Shown piece by piece: positions 8,956 through 18,205 of a stretch of 64,000 bases of DNA; position 1 is the first letter of the stretch, and each line of letters opens with the position of its first letter. Under the pieces are notes generated by a model. That model was not told the origin of the DNA. It did not search any database and was given only the letters and a program-made list of their open reading frames with translations. Made by a program: the position numbers and the translations under genes. Source of the DNA: Kordiimonas gwangyangensis DSM 19435 = JCM 12864 (GTDB lineage Bacteria; Pseudomonadota; Alphaproteobacteria; Sphingomonadales; Kordiimonadaceae); assembly GCF_000375545.1 (NCBI RefSeq), contig NZ_AQXF01000002.1, positions 647,331-711,330 of the forward strand. Reading direction: 5' to 3'.

Positions 8956-9540
8956 ATGATGAAAACAAAATCCAGACTGGTAGCCCTAGCGCTGCCACTT
9001 GCCCTGATGACAACGGCATGCAGCCAGAATATGTCACCCCATTCCTATGAAGGCCGTGCCGTCGGTGAGGCCCGCCGTGTTGAGCGCGGTGTGGTTGAAA
9101 GTTACCGCTGGGTCGAAATCCGTGGCGAAAATAGCGGTGTGGGCACCGCGGTCGGCGTGGGCGTTGGCGCGGCTGCTGGTTCCACTGTCGGCAACAGCGG
9201 CGCAGAGAACATCATCGGCGCCATCGGTGGTGCGCTGCTCGGTGGCCTTATTGGTAACAGCGTCGACAAGTCTTCCAGCAAATCGAGTGGCTTTGAATAT
9301 CTTATCCGCACCGAAAGCGGGGCGTTGATCTCGATCGTACAGGAAGACCGTCATCCGTTTGCAGACGGTACGCCGGTTGTTGTGGTTTTTGCCCGCGACC
9401 GCAGCCGCGTGATCCTGGATCACAGCGCCTATGAAGACAATCGCGGCGTGGAAACCAGCAGCCGCGACACGCGCTACCGGGACGTACCGCCGATGGAGCC
9501 TTTTGACGAAGATGACGTGATTGAACCCAAGGGAAACTGA
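8956..9540 (+). CDS. glycine-zipper outer-membrane protein, SlyB/Pcp-like
   Basis: A 194-residue envelope protein. ATG 8956 has GAGGAG at 8941-8946. The N-terminus is a signal with a near-lipobox M-T-T-A-C22, so it may be a lipoprotein although position -3 is not the usual Leu. Residues about 58-95 are a glycine zipper (GTAVGVGVGAAAG, then IIGAIGGALLGGLIGN), the two-helix hairpin of the SlyB/Rickettsia 17-kDa family. A small beta domain follows. Members stabilise the outer membrane under stress. The gene is monocistronic and ends at a strong hairpin. Confidence 0.8.
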   Translation: MMKTKSRLVALALPLALMTTACSQNMSPHSYEGRAVGEARRVERGVVESYRWVEIRGENSGVGTAVGVGVGAAAGSTVGNSGAENIIGAIGGALLGGLIGNSVDKSSSKSSGFEYLIRTESGALISIVQEDRHPFADGTPVVVVFARDRSRVILDHSAYEDNRGVETSSRDTRYRDVPPMEPFDEDDVIEPKGN

Positions 9541-9579
9541 TTCACTCGCCCTCTTTGCTTAGCGTTCCTAACATTGACA

Positions 9580-9606
9580 AAACGGCTGGTTTTCCAGCCG
9601 TTTTTC
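9580..9606 (+). terminator. Rho-independent terminator after the SlyB-like gene
   Basis: Perfect 9-bp stem AACGGCTGG / CCAGCCGTT with a TTTT loop, followed by T-run. Confidence 0.9.
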
Positions 9607-9653
9607 TTATGGCCGGTACCGCGCGAGTAGCCCACCACCCTGCACAGCCAAAC

Positions 9654-9678
9654 AAAAAGGCGACCGAAAGGTCGCCTT
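9654..9678 (-). terminator. Rho-independent terminator of the Arg/Asp/His-rich glycine-zipper gene
   Basis: Minus-strand stem AAGGCGACC / GGTCGCCTT around a 4-base loop, with a U-run on the minus strand. Confidence 0.85.
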
Positions 9679-9703
9679 GATGTGACTTCTAAACCTGCAC
9701 GCT

Positions 9704-11032
9704 TTAATTGGCGTATTCGACGATCCAGCGGCGGCAGACATAGTTGCCAGCCCGTACATCGTATTCGATACATTTGCGAACCTCGGCACCTGACGGTGCT
9801 GAGTATGTTTCGTTCTCGTAACGATAGGCGTCGGCATCTACATCGTTGTAGTAATAGTTGTCGTCCGCGCTGTAGCGGTAGCTGGACACCGTCCTGCTGT
9901 TGCTGCGGGCGATTGAGTTACCCACCGTCGCGCCCAGAAGCGAACCGACAACAATGCCTGCCGTACGGTTACGGCCACCATCGATTTCCGAGCCAAGGAT
10001 ACCGCCGATTACGCCACCAAGGATGGTGCCAGCCACCTCGTTCCCCGAATTCGAGGACGAATAGGTCGTGTGGTAGGTAGGCTCGTTATAATAATAGTTG
10101 GTGGTGTAGCCATGGCTCAGGCCCGGGCAATAGCCGCCATAGTGATAGTGGCTGTGGTGCCCGTTCCAGGCCCAATGCGCACGCGCATGCCAGTAGCCGG
10201 AATAGAACGGCCAGTCACCGTAGCTATAGTGACCATAATAGTTGTGGCGACCCCAGTAGCCATAGGGATAGGTACCAAAACCGATATAGACATTTGTCCG
10301 GCTGCGACCGCGATAGCCATGGTCACGACGGTCACGGTGATCATAGCGGTGATCGTTGCGGCCACGGTCATGGTCGCGACCGCGATGACCATCCCGCCCG
10401 CCACGATGATCGTTACCGCCACGACGATGGTCGTCGTAGCTCACGTTGCGGTCATTACGGTTGCCATAGCTTGTCGGCACACTATTGGTGCGGCGCTTAT
10501 AGTCCGTATTGAAGGCGTTGCTGCCCATCACATCGCGCCGGTCAACCGGACGCGTGCTGTTGCGCGCAACACGTGACGTATCAGTGGTGCGACGAACGTT
10601 GCGCACATCGCGTGACTGGTCACGCCGTACGTCACGGTTCACACGAGACGTGGTGTCCCGGTCACGCACCGGCATTGGCCGTGTATGGTTGAATTCTTTA
10701 TTACGGTTCGTGCGCGTGCGGTCCTGCGCGCGCTCCACGTTGCGTGGCCGCTCTGCCCGCGACACATTACGCGGCGTGTTACTGCGCTGCGACACGTCAC
10801 GGCGGTCATTATTACGGTATTTGCCGGACTGTGCGGCAACATCGCGGCGGTCAGCACGCTGCGGGCGCGCTTCGTTACGCGGCGCACGCTGCTGTTTAGC
10901 CTGCGGTCGCGAGGGCGCTTCCTGGCGCGCACGTTCGCGGCGATCTTCTTTCTTGTCTCGGTCTGCAAATGATGCCGTGCTCGGCACGATCAGCATCGCT
11001 GTCGTCAGTAGGAGTAGAGATTTTCTCAGCAT
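9704..11032 (-). CDS. exported Arg/Asp/His-rich protein with C-terminal glycine zipper
   Basis: A 442-residue secreted protein of extreme composition. ATG 11032 follows GGAGG and gives a signal peptide (cleavage near SFA-DRDK). Residues about 25-215 are almost entirely Arg, Asp, Asn and Pro (many RDV, RNV and RR steps). About 215-265 is a His/Arg/Asp/Gly tract. About 265-330 is Tyr/Trp/His/Gly rich. About 345-390 is a two-segment glycine zipper (GTILGGVIGGILGSEIDGG then IVVGSLLGATVGN), and a tail has two Cys. The last domain resembles the glycine-zipper 2TM family. The rest looks intrinsically disordered, possibly metal- or polyanion-binding (inference). It has its own terminator. Confidence 0.75.
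   Translation of the reverse strand: MLRKSLLLLTTAMLIVPSTASFADRDKKEDRRERARQEAPSRPQAKQQRAPRNEARPQRADRRDVAAQSGKYRNNDRRDVSQRSNTPRNVSRAERPRNVERAQDRTRTNRNKEFNHTRPMPVRDRDTTSRVNRDVRRDQSRDVRNVRRTTDTSRVARNSTRPVDRRDVMGSNAFNTDYKRRTNSVPTSYGNRNDRNVSYDDHRRGGNDHRGGRDGHRGRDHDRGRNDHRYDHRDRRDHGYRGRSRTNVYIGFGTYPYGYWGRHNYYGHYSYGDWPFYSGYWHARAHWAWNGHHSHYHYGGYCPGLSHGYTTNYYYNEPTYHTTYSSSNSGNEVAGTILGGVIGGILGSEIDGGRNRTAGIVVGSLLGATVGNSIARSNSRTVSSYRYSADDNYYYNDVDADAYRYENETYSAPSGAEVRKCIEYDVRAGNYVCRRWIVEYAN
10290..10450 (+). repeat. low-complexity coding repeat (His/Arg/Asp/Gly tract)
   Basis: Degenerate short repeats on the minus strand built from GAC, CGT/CGC, CAT and GGT-type codons encode a D-H-R-G rich run inside the 9704-11032 gene. 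It is coding repeat, not a separate element. Confidence 0.6.
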
Positions 11033-11334
11033 TTCAACCTCCGTTATCATTGCAGAAATCTTAGCGGGCTGAAACTGAACGGTGCATGAACCTGATTTGC
11101 GAAATTTTGGAAATATTTTCCAAGGTCCAGCACATTCCCCCATCTCACCTTAACCGGCCATACTGTGGCGAGCTCTTGTGGCTCTTCCCGGCGCAGGTGC
11201 ATCTGCATCCATCATCAGTTTTAAGATGATAACCTGAAAAGGCAAAATTGTGGCAAATTATTCCAGATTCGCGCCCGAGGCACACAAGACCCGAAAATAC
11301 ACGCAATAACAGCGGATTAGCGTAACTCGGCAGC
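11033..11334. other. 302-base gap with no gene seen
   Basis: Lies between two minus-strand genes. The right part should hold the downstream end of the 11335-11799 gene and the left part the promoter of the Arg/Asp-rich protein gene. I see no convincing -10/-35 pair, hairpin with U-run or RNA gene. Confidence 0.5.
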
Positions 11335-11799
11335 TTATTTCTTGCGGGAGCCAAGCCAGTGTGCGTTGAACGGCAGCGGGTGCGCGGGGTTGTAGACCAT
11401 GTCATCACCGCGCCGCCATGCTTCATCGCGGCGGCGGGCTTCCTCTTCGTCGATGTCTTTGCCAACACCACCAAGCGCAAGCCCGGCACCCAGAAGGCCA
11501 AACACCACCGCTTCCGCTGGGCCGCCGATTTCGTCACCAATAAGGGACCCTGCGAGACCACCGAGGCCCACGTCAACAAGGCTTATGCCGTCACCTGACG
11601 TGCGGTAGCTTCTTTCAGCACGCATGCTGAGGGGCACGAGCCCCTCTGGTGCTGCCGCCGGTAGCGACGTGAAGAGCGAGCACCGTTCAGCGTCACAAAG
11701 GCGCTGTGCATCCTCAAAACCCGGCGCAGCGTCCTCTGCAAGCACAGGACTTGCAGCTAACAGGCAGGCTGAGACGATCGCAATGTTCATGGTGTTCAC
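11335..11799 (-). CDS. small secreted glycine-rich protein
   Basis: A 154-residue exported protein of no family I can name. GTG 11799 is preferred since AAGGAG lies 8 bases upstream; an ATG three codons later is the alternative. The signal peptide ends near VLA-EDAA. Two Cys follow at QRLCDAERC. Residues about 70-110 are a Gly/Ala-rich hydrophobic hairpin (VGLGGLAGSLIGDEIGG, then VVFGLLGAGLALGGVG), again a glycine-zipper shape, followed by a charged EEEARRRDEAWRR stretch. It is the third glycine-zipper envelope protein within 3 kb. Confidence 0.65.
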   Translation of the reverse strand: MNTMNIAIVSACLLAASPVLAEDAAPGFEDAQRLCDAERCSLFTSLPAAAPEGLVPLSMRAERSYRTSGDGISLVDVGLGGLAGSLIGDEIGGPAEAVVFGLLGAGLALGGVGKDIDEEEARRRDEAWRRGDDMVYNPAHPLPFNAHWLGSRKK

Positions 11800-11867
11800 G
11801 GTTTTCGCTCCTTATCCACCTGACCATTATAGCACAGTCGCGGCAGAAATACGGCAAGGAAGCTGAA

Positions 11868-11894
11868 AAAGAAAAGGCCCGCCAAAGCGGGCCT
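11868..11894 (-). terminator. terminator of the gatCAB operon
   Basis: Minus-strand stem AGGCCCGC / GCGGGCCT with 4-base loop followed by a U-rich run, 27 bases after the gatB stop. Confidence 0.85.
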
Positions 11895-11920
11895 CATAAT
11901 CTGTATTTTGTACCGGATGC

Positions 11921-13408
11921 CTAGCCGTCCAGCTTCGGCTTCAGGAGCTGGTTGACGAGGCCCGGGTTGGCCTTGCCGCCCGTTGCCTTCATCACTTGGC
12001 CAACGAAGAAGCCGATCAGTTTGTCCTTGCCGGCGCGGTATTGTTCGAGCTGGCCCGGGTTTGCCGCGATCACTTCATCGATGATCTTTTCGATCTCGCC
12101 AGTGTCGGACACCTGCTTGAGGCCTTTTTCCTCAACGATCACGTCTGCGTCCTTGCCGGTCTCGAACATGATCTCGAACACGTCCTTGGCGATGCGGCCG
12201 GAGATGGTGCCGTCCTCAATGAGTGCCAGCAGATCAGCGCCTTGTGCCGCCGATACCGGGCTTTCGGTCACGGACTTGCCTGCCTTGTTGAGCGCACCAA
12301 AGAGGTCACCTGTGACCCAGTTCGATGCCTTGGCGGCCACGTCCTTGACGTCCTTGCCAACTTTCTTCGCGAGGGCTGCGATCAGGTCCTCGAAATAGTC
12401 GCACGACTCTTTCTCGGCCACCAGCACGCTGGCGTTATAGTCCGGCAGGCCAAGTTCCTCAACGAAGCGGGCTTTCTTGTGGTCAGGCAGTTCCGGCAGG
12501 CTTGCGCGGGCAGCTTCAATGAAGGCGTCGTCAAACTCAACCGGCAGCAGGTCGGGGTCCGGGAAGTAGCGGTAATCGTGCGCTTCTTCCTTGGAACGCA
12601 TCGAGCGTGTTTCGCCCTTGTTCGGGTCAAACAGGCGCGTTTCCTGGTCTACCTTGCCGCCAGCCTCGATGATATCGACCTGACGCTGCGCTTCATATTC
12701 AATCGCCTGACGCACGAAACGGATCGAGTTCACGTTCTTGATCTCGCAGCGCGTGCCAAAAGGCTCGCCCGGGCGACGCACGGACACGTTCACGTCGGCG
12801 CGCATGCTGCCCTGCTCCATGTTGCCGTCGCAACTGCCGATATAGCGCAGGATGGTGCGAAGCTTGGTGAGGTAAGCACCGGCTTCCTCGGGGCTGCGCA
12901 TATCCGGCTTGGAGACGATTTCCATCAGCGCCACACCAGAGCGGTTCAGGTCCACATAGGTATATTGCGGATGCTGGTCGTGCATCGATTTGCCCGCATC
13001 CTGCTCAAGGTGGATACGCTCGATACCGACTTCCTTGGTCGAGCCGTCTGCGAGGTCGAGCGTTACCGTGCCCTCACCCACAATCGGATGCTTGAACTGG
13101 CTGATCTGGTAGCCTTGCGGCAGGTCAGCGTAGAAATAGTTCTTGCGGTCAAACACCGAGAATTTGTTGATCTGCGCACCAAGCGCGAGGCCCGTACGCA
13201 CCGCCTGGCGGATACACTCAGCGTTGATTGTCGGCAGCATGCCGGGCATGGCCGCGTCTACGAGGCTGACTTGCGCGTTCGGCTCCGCACCGAATTCAGT
13301 CGCCGCGCCCGAGAAGAGCTTCGCGTTCGAGATCACCTGCGCGTGGACTTCAAGCCCGAGCACGATTTCAAAATCACCGGTTGCGCCTTGTACGATATAT
13401 TTACCCAT
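11921..13408 (-). CDS. gatB: Asp-tRNA(Asn)/Glu-tRNA(Gln) amidotransferase subunit B
   Basis: A 495-residue subunit that binds the misacylated tRNA and phosphorylates its side chain for amidation. The N-terminal cradle is typical ([12 protein letters not shown], then [30 protein letters not shown] and GEGTV), followed by a helical region and the C-terminal tRNA-binding YqeY-like tail ([20 protein letters not shown]). ATG 13408 has GGAGGTAA at good spacing; an upstream start six codons earlier is less likely. It is the last gene of gatC-gatA-gatB, 5 bases after gatA. Presence of GatCAB means Gln-tRNA and/or Asn-tRNA are made indirectly. Confidence 0.97.
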   Translation of the reverse strand: MGKYIVQGATGDFEIVLGLEVHAQVISNAKLFSGAATEFGAEPNAQVSLVDAAMPGMLPTINAECIRQAVRTGLALGAQINKFSVFDRKNYFYADLPQGYQISQFKHPIVGEGTVTLDLADGSTKEVGIERIHLEQDAGKSMHDQHPQYTYVDLNRSGVALMEIVSKPDMRSPEEAGAYLTKLRTILRYIGSCDGNMEQGSMRADVNVSVRRPGEPFGTRCEIKNVNSIRFVRQAIEYEAQRQVDIIEAGGKVDQETRLFDPNKGETRSMRSKEEAHDYRYFPDPDLLPVEFDDAFIEAARASLPELPDHKKARFVEELGLPDYNASVLVAEKESCDYFEDLIAALAKKVGKDVKDVAAKASNWVTGDLFGALNKAGKSVTESPVSAAQGADLLALIEDGTISGRIAKDVFEIMFETGKDADVIVEEKGLKQVSDTGEIEKIIDEVIAANPGQLEQYRAGKDKLIGFFVGQVMKATGGKANPGLVNQLLKPKLDG

Positions 13409-13413
13409 GACGC

Positions 13414-14895
13414 TTACCTCCACCACTCTTCAGGTTTCGCCGTGAAGCCTGCGGCTTCCTCGATCACACCCGATACTTTCAATACTGTTTCTTCGTCCCA
13501 CGCCTTGCCGAGGATCTGGAGGCCAAGCGGCAGACCGTTTGCGTCGAGGCCCGCAGGCACGCTCGAGCCCGGAATACCGGCAAGCGACGCCGGCACGGTA
13601 AACACGTCATTGAGGTACATGGCGATCGGGTCGTCCGACTTTTCACCGAAGGCGAAAGCCGCGCTTGGTGCTGTCGGTGTCAGGATCGCGTCCACTTTCT
13701 CGAATGCACGCTTGAAGTCGTCGGAGATAAGTTTCCGCACCTTCTGCGCCTTGAGGTAATAGGCGTCATAGTAGCCAGCCGACAGCACATAGGTGCCGAT
13801 CATGATGCGGCGCTTCACTTCGTCACCGAAACCGGCGGCGCGGGTCGCTTCATACATGTCGACAAGGCCACCGCCTTCAACCGTCTCACGCAGGCCATAA
13901 CGAACGCCGTCATAGCGCGCGAGGTTCGAGGAAGCCTCAGCCGGTGCCACGATATAATAGGTCGGCAGTGCGTATTTGGTGTGCGGCAGGTTGATGTCGA
14001 CAACCTCAGCACCCGCAGCTTTCATCCACTCGATACCCTGATGCCACAGCGCTTCGATCTCAGCCGGCATGCCAGCGAGGTGATATTCCTGCGGGATACC
14101 GATTTTCATGCCGCGGATATCGCCCGTCAGCGCCGCTTCAAAGTTCGGCACCGGCAGGTCAACGGAGGTGCTGTCCTTCGCGTCAAAGCCCGAGATGCTT
14201 TCAAGCATGATCGCGCCGTCACGCACGTCGCGGGTGATGGTGCCAGCCTGGTCAAGGCTTGAGGCAAAGGCCACCATGCCGTAGCGCGAACAACGCCCGT
14301 AGGTCGGCTTGATACCAAAAGTGCCGGTGAAGGCAGCAGGCTGGCGGATCGAACCACCCGTGTCAGATGCCGTTGCACCCATCGCGCAGTAACCGGCGAC
14401 AGACGCCACCGAACCGCCCGAGGAACCGCCCGGCACGAAGTCATTGTTGGAGCCCTTTGCGCGCCACGGGTTTTTCACCGGGCCGTAGTAGCTCGTCTCG
14501 TTAGAGGAGCCCATGGCAAACTCGTCCATATTGAGCTTGCCGAGCATGACAGCGCCGTCATCCCAAAGCTTCTGGGAAACCGTGCTTTCATATTCCGGCT
14601 TGAAACCGTCAAGAATGTGCGAGCACGCCTGCGTGTGCACACCTTTGGTCGCGAACAGGTCCTTGATGCCAACCGGAATACCGGTCATGCCTTTTTGCCC
14701 GCCCGCCTTGATCATAGCGTCGGCCTTGTCTGCCATTTCAAGCGCCATCTCCGGCGTTTTGGCGACATAGGCATTGAGCGCGTCGGCAGCTTCCACCGCG
14801 CTGATGTACGCTTCCGTCAGTTCGCGGGCAGAAATATCGCCCTTTTTCAGCAGATCGCGCGCTTCCGCGATCTTGAGTTTCGTCAGGTCAGTCAT
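13414..14895 (-). CDS. gatA: Asp-tRNA(Asn)/Glu-tRNA(Gln) amidotransferase subunit A
   Basis: A 493-residue amidase-signature enzyme that frees ammonia from glutamine for GatB. The Ser-cisSer-Lys triad region is evident: the catalytic Lys in [14 protein letters not shown], then [13 protein letters not shown] and [13 protein letters not shown] carrying the serines. Length is standard. It starts 9 bases after gatC and ends 5 bases before gatB, so the three are one operon with stoichiometric translation. Confidence 0.97.
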   Translation of the reverse strand: MTDLTKLKIAEARDLLKKGDISARELTEAYISAVEAADALNAYVAKTPEMALEMADKADAMIKAGGQKGMTGIPVGIKDLFATKGVHTQACSHILDGFKPEYESTVSQKLWDDGAVMLGKLNMDEFAMGSSNETSYYGPVKNPWRAKGSNNDFVPGGSSGGSVASVAGYCAMGATASDTGGSIRQPAAFTGTFGIKPTYGRCSRYGMVAFASSLDQAGTITRDVRDGAIMLESISGFDAKDSTSVDLPVPNFEAALTGDIRGMKIGIPQEYHLAGMPAEIEALWHQGIEWMKAAGAEVVDINLPHTKYALPTYYIVAPAEASSNLARYDGVRYGLRETVEGGGLVDMYEATRAAGFGDEVKRRIMIGTYVLSAGYYDAYYLKAQKVRKLISDDFKRAFEKVDAILTPTAPSAAFAFGEKSDDPIAMYLNDVFTVPASLAGIPGSSVPAGLDANGLPLGLQILGKAWDEETVLKVSGVIEEAAGFTAKPEEWWR

Positions 14896-14904
14896 TGGCC
14901 AGTC

Positions 14905-15195
14905 CTACTCGATCACTTTGGGGACGGCGAAGAAGCCGTATTCACCGCGCGGCGCATTCTTGAGCACACTTTGCTGCTTGTCGCCGTCGGTTACCTCATC
15001 GGCGCGCCAGCGGAGCTTGGCATCCACCACGCTCGACATCGGCTCGATATTGTCGGTGTTTACTTCGTCAAGCTGCTCCACCCAGCCAAGGATGTTGTTG
15101 AGCTCACCGGCAAGCGGCTCCAGCTTTTCGTCCTCAATTTTAATGCGTGCAAGCCGGGCAATCTTAGCCACGGTCGCCTTGTCAATGTTCGACAT
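14905..15195 (-). CDS. gatC: Asp-tRNA(Asn)/Glu-tRNA(Gln) amidotransferase subunit C
   Basis: A 96-residue subunit that wraps around GatA and stabilises the heterotrimer. Family features: KIARLARIKI, then ELNNILGWVEQLDEV, M-x-S, the LRxDEV motif, and the end Y-G-F-F-A-V-P-K-V-I-E. First gene of the gat operon; the ATG is at 15195. Confidence 0.96.
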   Translation of the reverse strand: MSNIDKATVAKIARLARIKIEDEKLEPLAGELNNILGWVEQLDEVNTDNIEPMSSVVDAKLRWRADEVTDGDKQQSVLKNAPRGEYGFFAVPKVIE

Positions 15196-15316
15196 GAAAA
15201 TTCCCTATGAACTGTCAGGAAAAACCGTTGAATTCTGCGCGGAACTTAGCGCCTGAACACGCGTACGGCAAGCGGGAATGCACGGTGTGCGAAAGTTTAC
15301 TCGGGCACCAGCGCCA

Positions 15317-15883
15317 TCAAAGCCGATCAAGCCGCCCGTAGGCGAAAAAATGGCTGATCATGCTGCCGTCAGCGGAAAGCGGCAGATAAAGGATATTCAG
15401 GCGAACATGAGGCGGCGGGCCCGTGCGTTCCTCGCTACGGCCAATGACGCCCTGCCCGCGTTTTACCGATGCATCAAGTGACGCGATAACGCGGTTGGCG
15501 ACTTCTTCCTTATGCACATCGCGTACACGTTTGCCGGTGACATCGTTATAGGCAGCTGCAGCTTGCGAACCGTGGAGCGTGACCCTGGCGTCACAAACAC
15601 CGCCGCCCTCACCCCAGATTGGTTCAAGAAGAGCCACCCAAGGTAAATAGTCCTTGAGGTCGGATGGAGAGACATCAGACCGACTATTGAACTGCCTGCC
15701 GCCGCGTTTGCCCTCAAAATAGCTGAGAATATGGACGAAGTCCGCACCCAGCTTGGGCGCTACATCGGTGCCATGCAATTCATAGTCACCAAGACCGTAG
15801 CCTTCCTTCTCACCAATCCCGTCAATGTCTGTATCGAAAGAAGAAATGAGGACCTCCCTATTGGCGATCGGTGGTCCTGGCAC
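15317..15883 (-). CDS. PAS_5-domain protein
   Basis: A 188-residue protein matching the alphaproteobacterial PAS_5 pattern: a Y-F-x-x-KRGGRQFNSRSDVSP entry, then LPWVALLEPI, a beta-rich V-x-L-x-G core, and TGKRVRDV. These single-domain sensors have no attached output domain and mostly unknown roles. The start is uncertain: GTG 15883 opens the frame but a strong AGGGAGG lies inside it (complement of 15852-15859) with no ATG, GTG or TTG at proper distance after it, only an ATT. It is transcribed alone, with 120 bases to gatC. Confidence 0.65.
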   Translation of the reverse strand: MPGPPIANREVLISSFDTDIDGIGEKEGYGLGDYELHGTDVAPKLGADFVHILSYFEGKRGGRQFNSRSDVSPSDLKDYLPWVALLEPIWGEGGGVCDARVTLHGSQAAAAYNDVTGKRVRDVHKEEVANRVIASLDASVKRGQGVIGRSEERTGPPPHVRLNILYLPLSADGSMISHFFAYGRLDRL

Positions 15884-16017
15884 CGCCTGTTCGCCAATAG
15901 GGAAAATACCGCCCTGCGCCTACACCGTCCACATGTTTCAAAAACTTCACGTCACAGCCATGTGTGTACTCCGATTTCTCCTTGATTTAATGTCCTGTAC
16001 ACCGCCAAATCGGCCTC

Positions 16018-16581
16018 ATGAATGACACACCAGACCAGAAGCCCATCACCATCCGCGCTGCGCGCCCTTCGGACGCCGCCGCCCTCAATGCCTATGTGCG
16101 CGCCATCTATACTGAGGGCACCGGCATGATCACGCGCCCCGGTGAGTTCCGCGCCTCGACCCTCAGGCAGCGATTCTGGCTCGCGCGGAAAGGTGTGAAC
16201 CCTGACGAGACCTGCTTGCTCGCGTTTGAGGATGACACCATCGTGGGTATGCTGGAATGCTGGACAGATAAACGCCAGCGTGTGCGCCATAGCACCACCA
16301 TCGCCATGTCGGTACACGCAGGTTTCAGAAAGCGCGGCATTGGCAAAAAACTACTTTTGCATTTCGCTGATTGGGTGCAAAAGCATGCAAGGCTTGAACG
16401 CATTGAACTGCACGTGCATGCGGACAATTTGGCGGCACTGGCGCTGTACCGGTCCATCGGGTTTGTCCTTGAGGGAACACGGCGCGGTGTGATCCGGTAT
16501 GAAGACGGTACCGTCACCGACGACCATATCATGGCGTTCTGGCCAAAGAACGATAAAATGACCCCACCGCGTGGGCACTGA
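16018..16581 (+). CDS. GNAT-family N-acetyltransferase
   Basis: A 187-residue acetyl-CoA-dependent acyltransferase of RimI/PhnO-like shape. The acetyl-CoA loop is FRKRGIGKKLLLHF, the preceding beta-4 strand is STTIAMSVHAGF, and the later ELHVHADNLAALALYRSIGF is the classic GNAT C-terminal motif. The acceptor is unknown. The gene leads a plus-strand series and is 14 bases upstream of the DUF3089 gene, so it is probably co-transcribed. Confidence 0.88.
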   Translation: MNDTPDQKPITIRAARPSDAAALNAYVRAIYTEGTGMITRPGEFRASTLRQRFWLARKGVNPDETCLLAFEDDTIVGMLECWTDKRQRVRHSTTIAMSVHAGFRKRGIGKKLLLHFADWVQKHARLERIELHVHADNLAALALYRSIGFVLEGTRRGVIRYEDGTVTDDHIMAFWPKNDKMTPPRGH

Positions 16582-16595
16582 AGGGGAGAGAGATC

Positions 16596-17750
16596 ATGGC
16601 TAAACACAAGACCGCACCGGCAGCCAAATTCCTGCTAGCAATCGCAGGCGTTATCGTGCTGATCCTGATTGCCGGGGTGCTGTTCACCTCGAACGAAAGC
16701 ACCATGATGAAATGGGCGTTTGTACCAAGCCATGAAATCGCCACCGAAGAAGCAACCGAAGCGCCAGATTATTCCAGCGAAACGGCATGGGCCGCACGCC
16801 CGGGCATGAGCACAAATGCGCTTCTGCTGCCAGAAGGTATCATGCAAACCATGCAGGTGCCGGAAGCCGACGTATTCTATATCCACCCCACGACATATCT
16901 TTCAAAAGAACGCTGGAACGCCCCGCTTGACGGTGACGAAGCAGCCCTTGGCCGCCGCGCCAACTTTGCCCTCAAATATCAGGCCAGCGCCTTCGGCCTC
17001 GCGGGGCAGGTTTATGCACCAAAATACCGCCAGGCCGCCTTCGGCGCCTTCTTTGACGACAGCGGCCAAGGCGTTCAGGCGCTCGTCAAAGCCCACGCTG
17101 ACGTGCTGGCGGCGTTTGACCACTATATGGCAAACGACAACGATGGTCGGCCTTTCATCCTTGCGGGCCACAGCCAAGGCGCGCTGCATGCCCTTCTGCT
17201 GCTCGCCGAACGCATTGCCATCAACGAAGACCTCAAGGAACGCATGATCGCGGCTTACATCATCGGCTGGCCAGTCAGCCTTGAAGGCGACCTTGCCCCT
17301 CTTGGCGGCATTGACGCGTGCGAAAGCCCCAAAGACACGGGCTGTGTGGTTTCGTTCCAAAGCTTCTCGAAGGACGGTGACCCATCCGGCATTCTCGAGA
17401 TGTTCGCCAAAACGCCGGGCCTGAACGGCAAACCGCGCGCGGGCACCACTATGCTCTGCACCAATCCGCTCAACTGGCATGTGGGCGCGAAGGCACCGAA
17501 GGACGCCAATCTGGGTGCTGTTGAACTGGTATCGGGTGCTGAAGGCATCGCCGCACCTACCCCAGGCCTTACCGGCGCACGCTGTGGCCAGCGCGGCATC
17601 CTTTACCTGACCGAGCCACCGCAAGGCAGCTGGCGCGAGTTCATGATGACGGGCGAGAACTACCACGCCTATGACTATAACCTCTTTTACATGAACATCC
17701 GTGCGAACGCCGCAAACCGTGCCAAAACGTGGCTGGAGACGCACCGGTGA
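16596..17750 (+). CDS. DUF3089 alpha/beta-hydrolase-like protein
   Basis: A 384-residue protein with an N-terminal membrane anchor (residues about 10-30). The DUF3089 hallmarks are VFYIHPTTYLS, then a YAPKYRQA stretch and a nucleophile elbow GHSQGALHA, so it is likely a serine hydrolase in the periplasm or on the inner membrane. The substrate is unknown. The RBS AGGGGAGAGAG precedes the ATG. Its TGA overlaps the GTG of ruvX (GTGA), showing translational coupling. Confidence 0.85.
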   Translation: MAKHKTAPAAKFLLAIAGVIVLILIAGVLFTSNESTMMKWAFVPSHEIATEEATEAPDYSSETAWAARPGMSTNALLLPEGIMQTMQVPEADVFYIHPTTYLSKERWNAPLDGDEAALGRRANFALKYQASAFGLAGQVYAPKYRQAAFGAFFDDSGQGVQALVKAHADVLAAFDHYMANDNDGRPFILAGHSQGALHALLLLAERIAINEDLKERMIAAYIIGWPVSLEGDLAPLGGIDACESPKDTGCVVSFQSFSKDGDPSGILEMFAKTPGLNGKPRAGTTMLCTNPLNWHVGAKAPKDANLGAVELVSGAEGIAAPTPGLTGARCGQRGILYLTEPPQGSWREFMMTGENYHAYDYNLFYMNIRANAANRAKTWLETHR

Positions 17751-18205
17751 GTGTCGTAACCAGCGTTCGGGAACTGAAAGACCTGCTGCCGCGCCGCGCG
17801 CGGCTTCTGGGGCTTGATATTGGCTCAAAAACCATCGGCCTCGCCCTTTCAGATACCACGCTGACCATCGCGACACCGATGGAGACCATCAAGCGTACCA
17901 AGTTCAAGGACGATGCCGCGAAACTGCTGGATATTGTGCAAAAACAGGGCGTTGGTGGCTTTGTTCTTGGCTGGCCCGTCAATATGGACGGCAGCGAAGG
18001 ACCGCGCTGCCAAAGCACCAAAGCCTTTTCGGACAACCTTGCAAAACTAAGCGACCTTCCCCAAATATTTTGGGATGAGCGCCTTTCTACTGCCGCAGTT
18101 GAGCGTACGCTCATCGAGGCGGACAGGAGCCGTGCGCGGCGGAAGGAACTCGTCGACAAAATGGCGGCCGCCTATATTTTGCAAGGAGCCCTCCATGCGC
18201 TTTGA
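17747..18205 (+). CDS. ruvX: putative Holliday junction resolvase / pre-16S rRNA nuclease
   Basis: A 152-residue RNase H-fold protein of the YqgF family, active on branched DNA and, in some bacteria, on the 5' end of pre-16S rRNA. Motifs: LGLDIGSKTIGLALSD with the first catalytic Asp, GFVLGWPVNMDGSEGPRC, FWDERLSTAAVER with the Glu, and the late VDKMAAAYIL Asp. The start is GTG 17747, overlapping the preceding stop and with GGAG at 17733-17736. Its stop lies 11 bases inside the following acetyltransferase gene. Confidence 0.93.
   Translation: MSVVTSVRELKDLLPRRARLLGLDIGSKTIGLALSDTTLTIATPMETIKRTKFKDDAAKLLDIVQKQGVGGFVLGWPVNMDGSEGPRCQSTKAFSDNLAKLSDLPQIFWDERLSTAAVERTLIEADRSRARRKELVDKMAAAYILQGALHAL

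Noticed and set aside
10290..10450. CRISPR-like or tandem array within the Arg/Asp-rich gene
   Set aside because: The repeats are irregular, short and in frame; they reflect amino-acid composition.
11996..13759. A 587-codon open frame on the plus strand opposite gatB/gatA
   Set aside because: It is the antisense of two firmly identified genes, has no RBS or family motif, and arises from the GC-rich codon use.
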